Assembly (NCBI RefSeq): GCF_902499115.1
Contig: NZ_CABVPN010000020.1
Coordinates: forward strand, 62,001 to 126,000
Reading direction: 5' to 3'
DNA length: 64,000 bases
Origin: Burkholderia diffusa
GTDB taxonomy: Bacteria > Pseudomonadota > Gammaproteobacteria > Burkholderiales > Burkholderiaceae
A program made the translations under genes and the position numbers. The notes below the pieces were generated by a model. It searched no databases. It was not told the DNA's origin and worked only from the letters and a program-made list of their open reading frames with translations. The number at the start of each line of letters is the position of its first letter. Within the stretch, counting starts at the first letter, position 1. Positions 43,251 through 52,453 of the stretch are shown here, piece by piece.

Positions 43251-44360
43251 ATGAAATCACGTGCTGCAGTTGCGTTCGAGGCGGGTAAGCCGCTCCAGAT
43301 CGTCGAAATCGACGTCGAACCGCCCCGCAAGGGCGAAGTGCTCATCAAGATCACCCATACCGGAGTCTGTCACACCGATGCCTTCACGTTGTCGGGCGAC
43401 GATCCGGAAGGCATCTTTCCGGCCGTGCTGGGCCACGAAGGCGCCGGCATCGTTGTGGAAGTCGGCGAAGGCGTGACGAGCGTGAAACCCGGCGACCACG
43501 TCATTCCGCTGTACACCGCCGAATGCGGTGAGTGCCTGTTCTGCAAGAGCGGCAAGACCAATCTGTGCGTGTCGGTGCGCGCCACCCAGGGCAAGGGCGT
43601 GATGCCCGACGGCACCACGCGTTTCAGCTACAACGGCCAGCCGATCTATCACTACATGGGCTGCTCGACGTTCAGCGAATACACGGTCGTCGCCGAAGTC
43701 TCCCTCGCGAAGATCAACCCGGACGCGAACCCCGAGCAGGTCTGCCTGCTGGGCTGCGGCGTCACGACCGGCCTCGGCGCGGTCAAGAACACCGCGAAGG
43801 TGCAGGAAGGCGATACGGTGGCCGTATTCGGCCTCGGCGGCATCGGCCTCGCGGTGATTCAGGGCGCCAAGCTCGCGAAGGCCGGCCGCATCATCGCGAT
43901 CGACACCAACCCCGGCAAGTTCGACCTTGCGCGCGTGTTCGGCGCAACCGACTGCGTCAATCCGAAGGACCACGAAAAGCCCATCCAGCAAGTCATCGTC
44001 GAAATGACCGGCTGGGGCGTCGACCACAGCTTCGAGTGCATCGGCAACGTCAACGTGATGCGTGCCGCGCTCGAATGCGCGCACCGCGGCTGGGGCCAGT
44101 CCGTCATCATCGGCGTCGCGGGCGCCGGCCAGGAAATCTCCACGCGCCCGTTCCAGCTCGTCACCGGTCGCCGCTGGCTGGGTACGGCATTCGGCGGCGT
44201 GAAGGGCCGCTCCGAACTGCCGGGCATGGTCGAGGAAGCGATGGCCGGCACGATCCAGTTGGCACCGTTCGTCACGCACACGAAGCCGCTCACCGGCATC
44301 AACGAGGCATTCGACTTGATGCACAACGGCGAGTCCATCCGGACCGTCGTGCATTTCTGA
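43251..44360 (+). CDS. frmA: S-(hydroxymethyl)glutathione dehydrogenase (class III alcohol dehydrogenase)
   Basis: A 369-residue zinc-dependent dehydrogenase. The catalytic zinc region is HTGVCHTDAFTLSGDDPEG with VLGHEGAG. Four structural cysteines lie in CGECLFCKSGKTNLC, and the NAD site is VFGLGGIGLAVIQGAKLA. Closest to FrmA/AdhC. It oxidises S-hydroxymethylglutathione (from formaldehyde) and also reduces S-nitrosoglutathione. AAAGGA precedes the ATG. No frmB esterase gene follows; the strong hairpin just after the stop ends the operon. Confidence 0.96.
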   Translation: MKSRAAVAFEAGKPLQIVEIDVEPPRKGEVLIKITHTGVCHTDAFTLSGDDPEGIFPAVLGHEGAGIVVEVGEGVTSVKPGDHVIPLYTAECGECLFCKSGKTNLCVSVRATQGKGVMPDGTTRFSYNGQPIYHYMGCSTFSEYTVVAEVSLAKINPDANPEQVCLLGCGVTTGLGAVKNTAKVQEGDTVAVFGLGGIGLAVIQGAKLAKAGRIIAIDTNPGKFDLARVFGATDCVNPKDHEKPIQQVIVEMTGWGVDHSFECIGNVNVMRAALECAHRGWGQSVIIGVAGAGQEISTRPFQLVTGRRWLGTAFGGVKGRSELPGMVEEAMAGTIQLAPFVTHTKPLTGINEAFDLMHNGESIRTVVHF

Positions 44361-44364
44361 AATA

Positions 44365-44405
44365 CGCGCAACGAGATCGCCTGCTGTAACCGGTCTCGTT
44401 GCGCG
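44365..44405 (+). terminator. Terminator hairpin after frmA
   Basis: CGCGCAACGAGA pairs perfectly with TCTCGTTGCGCG (12 pairs, 17-base loop), beginning four bases after the frmA stop. No U-tract is seen. Confidence 0.7.
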
Positions 44406-44567
44406 ATACCGCCGGCAAGCCGCGATGCTTGCCGGCGCGACGCATTCTCCGAACCATCGCTTATCAGACCGGCAACGGTCGACGTCTCATGACGCCGTGC
44501 CCGGCGCGCAAGGCGGCTCTGATGTTGCGCCCGACGCTTCCTGCAGCGATCCGACGACGCGCGAGCG

Positions 44568-45761
44568 TCAATCCTGGCGACCGTCCGCACGCGGCGACAT
44601 CAGGAACGGCGCGTAGTGAACCGCGTACGCCGCGAACGCGACGATCCAGCACGCGCCCGACGCATCGAGCCAGACCGTGTACGGCACACCCGGCAAGAGC
44701 GGACCAAACACGCGAATGACTGCCGCACCGATCACCAGCCAGTAACACAGCTGCTCCCACGGGCCCGCGACGAGCATGCGTCCCGTGTGGCCGAGCGCCG
44801 TGCGCGTGATCATCGCGATGATCGCGCCGCCGATCGCGCCGACGGTCAACGCATGCACGGCGAGCGAGTGCGCGACCGCGCCAGCGAACGACAGCGCGAG
44901 CAGCACGAAGCCGACCGGAATCCACAGACAGGACACGTGCAGGATCCACACGATAGGCCGCTTGCCGACGCGCCATGAATGCCATCCGGCAAGGCGCCAC
45001 GCGTGCAGCACGGCGGTCGCGAGCGCAGCGACGACCAACAGCGTATCGGGTGCGCCGAGCGCGTCCGCGAACAACGTCAGCGCGACCGCGGGGGCCGCGA
45101 GCGCGTCCACGATCCTGAAGCGGTGAATCTTGAAGCCGGGAATCGCATTCATCGTGAACATCGGCACGATGCGTCCGGTTATCACGGCGACGAAGAACAC
45201 GACCAGCCCCGTCGCCGCGTAGGCCGCACGCAACGCGAGATCGGCCCGACCCGTCGTCACCGATACATGGAACAGCGCATTCAGCGCGCCGAACAGCAGC
45301 AGCGCGACCGGCAGGAACACGTTGTGACGGTTCTTCGCCGAAATGAGCACGCGCAACAACACGATGGCCGTCACCGGCAAGAACAACGAATCGACGACGG
45401 CCGCGAGCATCGGCGGCCCCGACCAGACGAGCACGCGTCCGGCGAGCCAAAGCAGCCACAGCGCCGCGAGCGCCGGGCCGCGCAGCGTCTCGCGCGAAGT
45501 CCAGGCCCGCGTGGCGGTCAGCAAGAAGCCGACGACGATCGCGGCGACGAAGCCGAAGATCATCTCGTGCACATGCCACATGAGCCCGGTCATCGGACCG
45601 GCACGCCCGGCGACAGGCACGCCGTGCCAGGCCGCAAGCCACAAGACGATGGCGACGCTCGCGAACAGCGCGCCGGTCAGATAGAACGGCCGCAGGCCAA
45701 GCTGCAGCAGCGGTGACGTATCGGGCGCCGACGGGGCTCGCATCGGCTCGCTGATTTTCAT
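44568..45761 (-). CDS. nnrS: NnrS-family heme/copper membrane protein (nitric oxide response)
   Basis: A 397-residue inner-membrane protein with about 12 helices. It has the NnrS motifs LGLRPFYLTGALFA, MWHVHEMIFGFVAAIVVGFLL (histidine-rich heme-type site) and MITRTALGHTGRML. ATG at 45761 follows GGAGACGCAC; the TTG at 45776 is less likely. NnrS proteins protect against nitric oxide and relieve iron-nitrosyl stress. A TTGAC-N4-GTCAT box lies about 100 bases upstream, supporting FNR/DNR-type control. It converges on frmA, whose product reduces S-nitrosoglutathione. Confidence 0.9.
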   Translation of the reverse strand: MKISEPMRAPSAPDTSPLLQLGLRPFYLTGALFASVAIVLWLAAWHGVPVAGRAGPMTGLMWHVHEMIFGFVAAIVVGFLLTATRAWTSRETLRGPALAALWLLWLAGRVLVWSGPPMLAAVVDSLFLPVTAIVLLRVLISAKNRHNVFLPVALLLFGALNALFHVSVTTGRADLALRAAYAATGLVVFFVAVITGRIVPMFTMNAIPGFKIHRFRIVDALAAPAVALTLFADALGAPDTLLVVAALATAVLHAWRLAGWHSWRVGKRPIVWILHVSCLWIPVGFVLLALSFAGAVAHSLAVHALTVGAIGGAIIAMITRTALGHTGRMLVAGPWEQLCYWLVIGAAVIRVFGPLLPGVPYTVWLDASGACWIVAFAAYAVHYAPFLMSPRADGRQD

Positions 45762-45861
45762 GTGCGTCTCCGGCAATCGAGGATGACGTCATTCATCCTA
45801 GCGCGGTGAGACGCGAGACGGGAGCGTGCCCCTACGCGGCGCAGTGGCATCGCCCGCGTTC

Positions 45862-45875
45862 ATGACATGCGTCAA
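45862..45875. promoter_or_regulatory. FNR/DNR-type box upstream of nnrS
   Basis: Read on the minus strand it is TTGAC-GCAT-GTCAT, one base off the perfect ANR/DNR palindrome TTGAC-N4-GTCAA. Its centre is 107 bases from the nnrS start codon, a normal place for an activator site. Confidence 0.6.
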
Positions 45876-45937
45876 GCGCGCGCTTCACGCGTGTGCCAGA
45901 CTTTAAAAAGTGAGCCTGCGTTGTGGCTGCCCTCCCG

Positions 45938-46963
45938 TCAGCACCGCGCACGCCGCATCCGGAGCGTGGCCGACGGCGATTCCCCGAACGCGCGCTTGTA
46001 GTCGATCGCGAACCGCCCGAGGTGCGCGAAGCCCCATTTCAGCGCGACGTCCGTCACCGATGCGAGCCCCGGTGTCGCGTCGTCGAGCAGTTCGTCGCGC
46101 ACATGTTGCAGCCGCAACTGGCGCACGAATCCCATCGGCGTGATGCCGTGGCGATTGCGGAATCCGGCGAACAGCGTGCTCGGGCTGACGCCCGCGAGTT
46201 CGGCCAGCCGTTCGATCGTCAACGGCTCGTCGAGATGCGCACGGATGTATTCCTCGACGCGCCGCACATAGAACGGCGCGAGCGGCGCCGGCGCGGGGCG
46301 TGTGCCGTTGCGTGCGCTGTTCGGGTGGCCGTACAGCAACAGGTTGAGCAGCGTCGATTCGAGTTGCTCGAATGCGAGCGGATGGCGCAGCGGATGCCCG
46401 TCCGTCGCGATCGCGTCGGCCAGCATCGGCAGCATTTGCGCGAGACACGCGCCCTGCTGCGACGACAGGCTGAATTCCGGCTCGAACTCCACCGGCACGC
46501 GCCGGTCATCGCCGACATGCCGCTGCGCATGCCGCTCCATCACCTCGCGCTCGATGCGCAGGATCACTTGCGGGCACGCCTCGCCCCACCGCATCCGGAG
46601 CGGCAGCGTCGGCGACAGCAGCGACGCGGTGTCGGGCGACGACACGAAGCGCGTCGCGCCGCACTCGATCTCGGCGTCGCCGCGCAGCGGAATCTGCAAC
46701 AGATAGAAGTGCTCGAGCGGCCCCGGTTCGATCGACACTTCGCCGCCGTAGTCGAGCAGATTCAGCGACAGATTGCCCCAGCGCGCATGATGCATGCGGC
46801 CGTGCAGCGCGCGCGAATCGCCGGTCAGCGTAAGCCGATGCGGTTTGAACACATCCGCAACCCGCGCGCGCACCTCGTCGACGTCATCTGACTGCAGCAG
46901 CAGCGTGTCGTGGTTGAAACAGGCAGCGTCACCCAGCCAGCCCGCTCCGCAAAATTGCCCCAT
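45938..46963 (-). CDS. AraC family regulator, divergent from the indole-type operon
   Basis: A 341-residue regulator. The N-terminal AraC-binding-like domain contains FYLLQIPLRGDAEIECG. The C-terminal double helix-turn-helix covers about residues 245-341 (IERLAELAGVSPSTLFAGFR, DVALKWGFAHLGRFAIDYKR, FGESPSATLR). The layout matches XylS/AntR-like activators. ATG at 46963 follows GGGAG by seven bases. It is divergent from the dienelactone hydrolase-led operon, in the position of IifR in Acinetobacter, and probably activates it in response to indole or a product. Confidence 0.88.
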   Translation of the reverse strand: MGQFCGAGWLGDAACFNHDTLLLQSDDVDEVRARVADVFKPHRLTLTGDSRALHGRMHHARWGNLSLNLLDYGGEVSIEPGPLEHFYLLQIPLRGDAEIECGATRFVSSPDTASLLSPTLPLRMRWGEACPQVILRIEREVMERHAQRHVGDDRRVPVEFEPEFSLSSQQGACLAQMLPMLADAIATDGHPLRHPLAFEQLESTLLNLLLYGHPNSARNGTRPAPAPLAPFYVRRVEEYIRAHLDEPLTIERLAELAGVSPSTLFAGFRNRHGITPMGFVRQLRLQHVRDELLDDATPGLASVTDVALKWGFAHLGRFAIDYKRAFGESPSATLRMRRARC

Positions 46964-47317
46964 CGAAGTTCTCCCGTCGTGCTCGATTGCACCTGCGCCG
47001 TGCACGTATTCCCGATTCCGGGGAACCCCGTCGCACGATCCGGATAGCGTCCGGAGTATCCGGACAGTCCGCCTCGTTACACTACGCAAGCCCTGCGCAC
47101 ATCACGCAAGAAGTGGACCGTTCGCGCATCGTAGAAAACTGTGCGGACCTTCCGCATCCGCACATACCCGCAGTGCGCCGCGTTCCGGCCCCGGCGCGGC
47201 GGGCCGATCCGCAGGTTTCCGGAATTCGCGGATACCGGCCGAAGAAAGCGGATAGAAGCGCGCGTTTCGTCCGCCAATACTGGGCCCATGCCAGTCACGA
47301 ACAGAACGGAGGGACAC
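46964..47317. other. Divergent promoter region of the indole-type operon
   Basis: A 354-base gap without a gene. It carries three TCCGGA copies in 26 bases (47039-47064) and a hairpin-like repeat GTGCGGA-N9-TCCGCAC (47141-47163). GGAGGGA precedes the start of the downstream gene. Confidence 0.5.
47039..47064. promoter_or_regulatory. Triple TCCGGA repeat, candidate AraC-type binding region
   Basis: TCCGGA begins at 47039, 47050 and 47059, spaced 11 and 9 bases, about one helical turn. It lies 76 bases upstream of the AraC gene. Each unit is itself palindromic, so orientation cannot be told. Confidence 0.35.
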
Positions 47318-48547
47318 ATGCAAGGACGACACATCGACATCCCGTCGCCGGACGGCGGGACGTTTCGCGCATACCTGAGCACGCCGGCCGGCGGCACGGG
47401 ACCGGGCATCGTGTTGTGTCACGAGATCTTCGGCGCGAACGCGACGATGCGCGACGTGGCCGATTACTACGCCGAGGAAGGCTACACGGTGCTCGTGCCC
47501 GACCTGTTCTGGCGCCAGGCGCCCGCCATCGAACTCGGTTACACGGCGGCCGACTTCGAGCGCGCGATGGCGTTGTACCGCGAGTACGACGAAAACAAGG
47601 GCGTCGAGGACATCGCCGCCGCGCTGGCCGTGCTGATGCAACGGCCAGAATGCACGGGCCAGGCCGGCGTGCTTGGCTACTGCCTGGGCGGCAAGCTCGC
47701 GTATCTCGCCGCGTGCCGGCTGCCGGACGTGGCCGCCGCCGTCAGCTATTACGGCGTGGGGATCGAGCACGCGCTCGACGAAGCCGCCCATCTGCGCGGC
47801 CGGCTCGTGCTGCAGATCGCCGCGCAGGACCGCTTCTGCCCGCCCGACGCGCAGCAGCGCATCGCCGCTGCAATGGCCGGCCGCGACGGCGTCGAAGTGT
47901 ACGTCTACCCGGGTGTCGATCATGCGTTCGCGCGCGTCGGCGGCGATCATTTCGACAAGGCCGCCGCGGTCATGGCGCACCAGCGCGCGATCGCCGCGTT
48001 TCGCGTGGCGCTCGGCCCGCACTACGATCTTTCCGCCCTGTGGGAAGAACACCTCCGGCACGAGTTCGACACGCGCAACGTCGACGCGACGATGGCCACG
48101 ATGGTCGCGCAGCCTTACGTGAACCATATTCCGACGCTGACGGGCGGCGTGGGCTACGACGAGCTCAAGCGCTTCTACACGCATCACTTCGTGCATGCGA
48201 ACCCGCCGGACACGACGATCACGCCGATCTCGCGCACGGTCGGCGCGAGCCAGATCGTCGACGAACTGCTGTTCTGCTTCACGCACACGACCGAGATCGA
48301 CTGGATGCTGCCCGGCGTCGCGCCGACCGGCAAGCGTGTCGAGATTCCGCTCGTCGCGATCGTCAAGTTCCGCGGCGACAAGCTGTATCACGAACACATC
48401 TACTGGGACCAGGCGAGCGTGCTCGTGCAGATCGGCCTGCTCGACGCGGCCGGGCTGCCCGTTGCCGGTGTCGAAACGGCGCGCAAGCTGCTCGACGAAA
48501 CCGTGCCGTCGAACAGGCTGATGCAGCGCTGGCACGACAGCGCGTGA
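47318..48547 (+). CDS. Dienelactone hydrolase-SnoaL-like fusion protein (IifA-like)
   Basis: A 409-residue two-domain protein. Residues 1-235 form a dienelactone-hydrolase fold with catalytic cysteine in GVLGYCLGGKLAY near 120, aspartate in AAQDRFCPP near 169 and histidine in GVDHAFARV near 202. Residues 255-405 form a SnoaL/NTF2-like cone (HEFDTRNVDATMATMV, KFRGDKLYHEHIYWDQ). ATG at 47318 has GGAGGGA upstream. Its place as first gene before SDR, StyA-like and StyB-like genes matches the iif cluster, where IifA converts 3-hydroxyindolin-2-one to anthranilate without cofactor. The assignment rests on gene order and family. Confidence 0.78.
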   Translation: MQGRHIDIPSPDGGTFRAYLSTPAGGTGPGIVLCHEIFGANATMRDVADYYAEEGYTVLVPDLFWRQAPAIELGYTAADFERAMALYREYDENKGVEDIAAALAVLMQRPECTGQAGVLGYCLGGKLAYLAACRLPDVAAAVSYYGVGIEHALDEAAHLRGRLVLQIAAQDRFCPPDAQQRIAAAMAGRDGVEVYVYPGVDHAFARVGGDHFDKAAAVMAHQRAIAAFRVALGPHYDLSALWEEHLRHEFDTRNVDATMATMVAQPYVNHIPTLTGGVGYDELKRFYTHHFVHANPPDTTITPISRTVGASQIVDELLFCFTHTTEIDWMLPGVAPTGKRVEIPLVAIVKFRGDKLYHEHIYWDQASVLVQIGLLDAAGLPVAGVETARKLLDETVPSNRLMQRWHDSA

Positions 48548-48614
48548 TCGACGGATACGCATGCGGCGCGCGCAACGCGCGCCGCCTTCACTCAATCATT
48601 CCAGGAGACACACC

Positions 48615-49400
48615 ATGACTGCCCTTGCTGGCAAAGTCGCGATCGTCACCGGCGGCGCCACGCTGATCGGCGCCGCCGTCGCGCAGGACCTCGGGCGCGC
48701 CGGCGCGTGCGTCGCGATCCTCGATCTCGATGCGGAAAACGGCGCGCGCGTCGCCGACACGCTCGGCGAACGCGGGATGTTCATCGCGACCGACATCACC
48801 GACGACCGCGCGATCGACCGAGCGGTGTCGGCGGTCGCCGAACGCTTCGGCGCGATCGACCTGCTGATCAACCTGGCCTGCAGCTACGTCGACAACGGGA
48901 TCCAGGCCACGCGCAACGACTGGCTGGCGGCGATGGACGTCAACGTCGTGTCGGCCGCGATGCTGGTCAAGGCCGTTCATCCGTTCCTGAAGCGGCGCGG
49001 CGGCGCGATCGTCAACTTCAGTTCGATCTCCGCGCAATGCGCACAGACCGGCCGCTGGCTCTATCCGACCTCGAAGGCCGCGATGCGCCAGCTCACGCGC
49101 AGCATGGCGATGGATCTCGCCGGCGACCGGATTCGCGTCAACTCGGTGTCGCCGGGATGGACGTGGTCTCGCGTGATGGACGAGCTCACGCACGGCGACC
49201 GCGCGAAGACCGATCGCGTGGCCGCGCCGTTTCATCTGCTTGGGCGCGTGGGCGATCCGTCGGAAGTCGCGCAGGTCGTCACGTTCCTGTGCAGCGACGC
49301 GGCGAGCTTCGTGACGGGCGCCGACTACGCGGTGGACGGCGGCTACTCCGCAATGGGCCCCGAGCAGGCGGTGCCGGCGATTCCGCGGCTGGCCGAATAA
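48615..49400 (+). CDS. Short-chain dehydrogenase (IifB-like, indole-dihydrodiol dehydrogenase candidate)
   Basis: A 261-residue SDR. It shows a cofactor loop VTGGATLIGAAVAQD, the NAD-favouring aspartate in ILDLDAEN, catalytic serine in NFSSIS and YPTSK. The usual NNAG motif is replaced by NLACS, a visible departure from classical SDRs. AGGAG precedes the ATG at 48615. It is the second gene of the operon. In the iif pathway the matching enzyme oxidises indole-2,3-dihydrodiol; the substrate here is inferred from context. Confidence 0.82.
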   Translation: MTALAGKVAIVTGGATLIGAAVAQDLGRAGACVAILDLDAENGARVADTLGERGMFIATDITDDRAIDRAVSAVAERFGAIDLLINLACSYVDNGIQATRNDWLAAMDVNVVSAAMLVKAVHPFLKRRGGAIVNFSSISAQCAQTGRWLYPTSKAAMRQLTRSMAMDLAGDRIRVNSVSPGWTWSRVMDELTHGDRAKTDRVAAPFHLLGRVGDPSEVAQVVTFLCSDAASFVTGADYAVDGGYSAMGPEQAVPAIPRLAE

Positions 49401-49465
49401 CCGGCAGCCGCTTCTCGCTCGCCCATACTTCGCCCCATGCAATTCGTTCTACCAAGGATTTCATC

Positions 49466-50704
49466 ATGAAACGCATCGCTATCGTCGGCGCCGGCCAGGC
49501 CGGCCTGCAACTCGCCTTCACGCTGCTCGACCAGGGCTATCACGTCACGCTCGCGACCAACCGCGACGCGGAACAGATCCGCGCCGGCAAGGTCATGTCG
49601 AGCCAGTGCATGTTCCATACCGCACTGCAGATCGAACGCGATCTCGGCCTGAACACCTGGGAAGAAGCGTGCCCGACCATCGAAGGCATCGGCATCGCGG
49701 TGCCGCATCCGGAAGGCAACGGCCGCAAGGCGATCGACTGGTCGTCGCGGCTGACCCGCTACGCACAATCGGTCGACCAGCGCGTGAAGATGGCCGACTG
49801 GCTCGACGCGATCCGGCGCCGCGGCGCGGACGTGCGCATCTGCGACGTCGGCGTGCCGGAACTCGAGGACCTCGCGCTCAGCCACGATCTCGTGCTGCTC
49901 GCGGCTGGAAAGGGCGAAATCGTGCACCTGCTGGGCCGCGACGACGCACGCAGCGCATTCGAGCGCCCGCAACGCGCGCTTGCGCTCACCTACGTGAAAG
50001 GCATGACGCCGAGCCAGCCGTATTCGCGCGTGCGCTTCAACCTCCTGCCCGGCATCGGCGAATACTTCGTTTTTCCCGCACTGACGACGACGGGCCCGTG
50101 CGAAATCATGGTGTTCGAAGGAATCCCCGGCGGCCCGCTCGACTGCTGGGCCGACGTCAAGACGCCCGAGCAGCATCTCGACCGCAGCCTGTCGTTCCTG
50201 CAGCAGTATGTGCCGTGGGAATTCGAGCGCTGCCGCGACGTCGAGCTCACCGATCCGAACGGCACGCTGTCCGGCCGCTTCACGCCGACCGTGCGCAAGC
50301 CGTTCTTCCGCCTGCCGTCTGGCCGAACCGTATTCGGCATGGCCGATGCGGTGGTCGTCAACGATCCGATCACCGGCCAGGGTTCGAACAATGCGGCGAA
50401 ATGCGCGAAGGTATACGGCGACGCCATCCTCGCACGCGAAGGCCAGCCGTTCGACGAAAGCTGGATGCACGACACGTTCGAACGCTACTGGTCCTATGCG
50501 CAGCACGTCGTGCGCTGGACCAACTCGCTGCTCACCCCGCCGCCGCCGCACATCCTCGAACTGCTCGGTGCCGCCGGCCAGTTGCCGTCGCTGGCCGCGA
50601 CGCTCGTCAATGGCTTCGACGATCCGCGCCAGTTCGCGCCGTGGTGGTTCGAACCGTCGGCCTGTGCGGCGCTGATCCGCGAACACGCCGCACGTTCGGA
50701 GTGA
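49466..50704 (+). CDS. StyA-like FAD-dependent monooxygenase (indole oxygenase candidate, IifC-like)
   Basis: A 412-residue flavoprotein of the styrene/indole monooxygenase group. It has the FAD motif IAIVGAGQAGLQLAFTLLDQG, the SSQCMFHTALQIERDLGLN segment, and the second flavin region VVVNDPITGQGSNNAAKCAK. It uses reduced FAD from a separate reductase, encoded five bases downstream. AAGGA precedes the ATG. Homologues epoxidise styrene or oxidise indole (giving indigo as by-product). The AraC/DLH/SDR context favours indole as substrate over styrene, since no styrene-oxide isomerase gene is present. Confidence 0.88.
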   Translation: MKRIAIVGAGQAGLQLAFTLLDQGYHVTLATNRDAEQIRAGKVMSSQCMFHTALQIERDLGLNTWEEACPTIEGIGIAVPHPEGNGRKAIDWSSRLTRYAQSVDQRVKMADWLDAIRRRGADVRICDVGVPELEDLALSHDLVLLAAGKGEIVHLLGRDDARSAFERPQRALALTYVKGMTPSQPYSRVRFNLLPGIGEYFVFPALTTTGPCEIMVFEGIPGGPLDCWADVKTPEQHLDRSLSFLQQYVPWEFERCRDVELTDPNGTLSGRFTPTVRKPFFRLPSGRTVFGMADAVVVNDPITGQGSNNAAKCAKVYGDAILAREGQPFDESWMHDTFERYWSYAQHVVRWTNSLLTPPPPHILELLGAAGQLPSLAATLVNGFDDPRQFAPWWFEPSACAALIREHAARSE

Positions 50705-50709
50705 GCGAC

Positions 50710-51237
50710 ATGGACACCACCGCGACCTGCATTTCGGGCCTCGACCCGCAGCAACTGCGCGCCGCGTTCGGGCAGTTTCCGACCGGCGTCACCGTGATCA
50801 CGACGCGTTCGGCGGACGGACGCAAGGTCGGCCTCACCGCGAATTCGTTCTCGTCCCTGTCGCTCGACCCGCCGCTCGTGCTGTGGAGCCTGCGCAAGGT
50901 CGCGCCGAGCCGCCCGGACTTCGTCGCGGCCACGCACTTCGCGATCAATATCCTCGCGCACGACCAGATCGAGCTGTCGCGCCGTTTCGCGACACCGAGC
51001 GCCGACAAGTTCGACGGCGTGTCGCACGTGGAAGCCGATGCGGGCGGCGTACCCTGTCTCGACGGCGCGAGCGCGCGTTTCGTGTGCCGCAACGTGGGCC
51101 ATTACGAAGGCGGCGACCATCTGCTGTTCATCGGACAGATCGAGCAGTTCGATGCGTTCGGAAAGGCGCCGCTCGTGTTCCATGCGGGCCAGTATCGCGC
51201 GATCTCCGTACATCCCGATCTTTCTCGCGCCGTTTGA
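50710..51237 (+). CDS. Flavin reductase partner (StyB/IifD-like)
   Basis: A 175-residue flavin reductase of the HpaC/StyB fold. It shows FGQFPTGVTVITTRSADG, LTANSFSSLSLDPPLVLWSL and HYEGGDHLLFIGQIEQF. GGAG stands eight bases before the ATG, and the gap from the monooxygenase gene is five bases, so the two are coupled. It supplies FADH2 to the oxygenase using NAD(P)H. Confidence 0.92.
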   Translation: MDTTATCISGLDPQQLRAAFGQFPTGVTVITTRSADGRKVGLTANSFSSLSLDPPLVLWSLRKVAPSRPDFVAATHFAINILAHDQIELSRRFATPSADKFDGVSHVEADAGGVPCLDGASARFVCRNVGHYEGGDHLLFIGQIEQFDAFGKAPLVFHAGQYRAISVHPDLSRAV

Positions 51238-51273
51238 TTAGTTATACAAATAAATATTCAGGAGGTGGTGATG

Positions 51274-52230
51274 ATGAAATTCGGCTCTCGCCTGCTTGCG
51301 ATCGCAGGTCTCGGGTTAGTCGGCCTGACCGGCCCCGCGCCGGCGCATGCGACCGACCTGCCGTCGGTCAACCTGGGGATGACCAGCTTCCTCGACGGGA
51401 TGCCGCCTGCCGGCTCCGGCTGGTACGGCACGCAGTATCTGACGTACTACACCGCCGGACGCGTCAACGACAACGCCGGCAACAAGGTCGGGCTGCCGAA
51501 GCAGGACATCGACCTGTTCGCGGGCCTGAGCCAGCTCGTCTACCAGTCGCCGCTGACGTTCGGCGGCATGCATCCGGGGCTCGACGTGATCCTGCCGTGG
51601 GTGGCCTCCGTGCATACGAACGACGGAATCGGCAACGTCGCGCTGAATTCGCGTGCCGGATTCGGCGACCTGCTGGTCGGACCGTTCATCCAGTTCGATC
51701 CGGTGATGGGCGCGCAGGGGCCGCGCTTCGCGCAGCGGCTGGAGTTCCAGTTCATTGCGCCAACCGGTGCATACGATCCGGCGCGCGCGATCAATCCGGG
51801 CAGCCATTTCTGGTCGTTCGATCCGTACTGGGCCGCGACGTTCTGGATCACGCCGAAGTGGACCGTGTCGTGGCGTCTGCACTATTTGTGGAATGCGACC
51901 AATCACGAGCCGGCGACCGCGCTCGGGCCGGACGTGACGTCGACGCAGGCCGGCCAGGCCGTTCATGCGAACTTTGCGACCGAGTATGAAGTGCGGCCCG
52001 GGCTGCGGCTGGGTCTGAACGGCTACTGGCTGCGCCAGACCACCGACATGAAGGTGAACGGTCAGGATGTGTCCGGCACGCGGGAAGCCGTGCTGGCGAT
52101 CGGACCCGGTGCAATGTACAGCTTCTCGCCCCAGGATCACCTGATGTTCAACGCGTACTTCGAAGTCCATGCCCGTAACCGGCCGCAGGGTTCGCGGATG
52201 GTGCTGCGGTACGTGCATCACTTTCAGTAG
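51274..52230 (+). CDS. Outer-membrane transport protein of the phenol MetA-pathway/SphA type
   Basis: A 318-residue exported protein with a signal peptide ending PAHAT. The beta-rich chain (VNLGMTSFLDGMPPAGSGWY, FIQFDPVMG, YWAATFWITPKWTVSWRLHY) matches the SphA-like family found at the ends of aromatic degradation operons. It ends YVHHFQ, a barrel-like terminal strand. ATG at 51274 stands eight bases after AGGAGG; ATG at 51271 is also possible. It is the fifth gene of the indole-type operon and probably takes part in uptake of hydrophobic substrate. Confidence 0.82.
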   Translation: MKFGSRLLAIAGLGLVGLTGPAPAHATDLPSVNLGMTSFLDGMPPAGSGWYGTQYLTYYTAGRVNDNAGNKVGLPKQDIDLFAGLSQLVYQSPLTFGGMHPGLDVILPWVASVHTNDGIGNVALNSRAGFGDLLVGPFIQFDPVMGAQGPRFAQRLEFQFIAPTGAYDPARAINPGSHFWSFDPYWAATFWITPKWTVSWRLHYLWNATNHEPATALGPDVTSTQAGQAVHANFATEYEVRPGLRLGLNGYWLRQTTDMKVNGQDVSGTREAVLAIGPGAMYSFSPQDHLMFNAYFEVHARNRPQGSRMVLRYVHHFQ

Positions 52231-52453
52231 GCGAAACACCGACGCGTGACGCAGCACCGCGGGTACGTATGACGGATGGCAACTTCTACTACCCCGGTTT
52301 TTCTCGCGCATCGCTCATCGGCCGGCGCATCACATGACCGCGGCTGCACCGGCCGAGGCGATCCGCGCGTATCGTCGTGGGCGAGCCCGGCAAGGCCGCC
52401 GATGGGGCAAGCGAGAGGCGCCGTGGCAGTCCGGCGCGCAACCCGCGCGCGAC

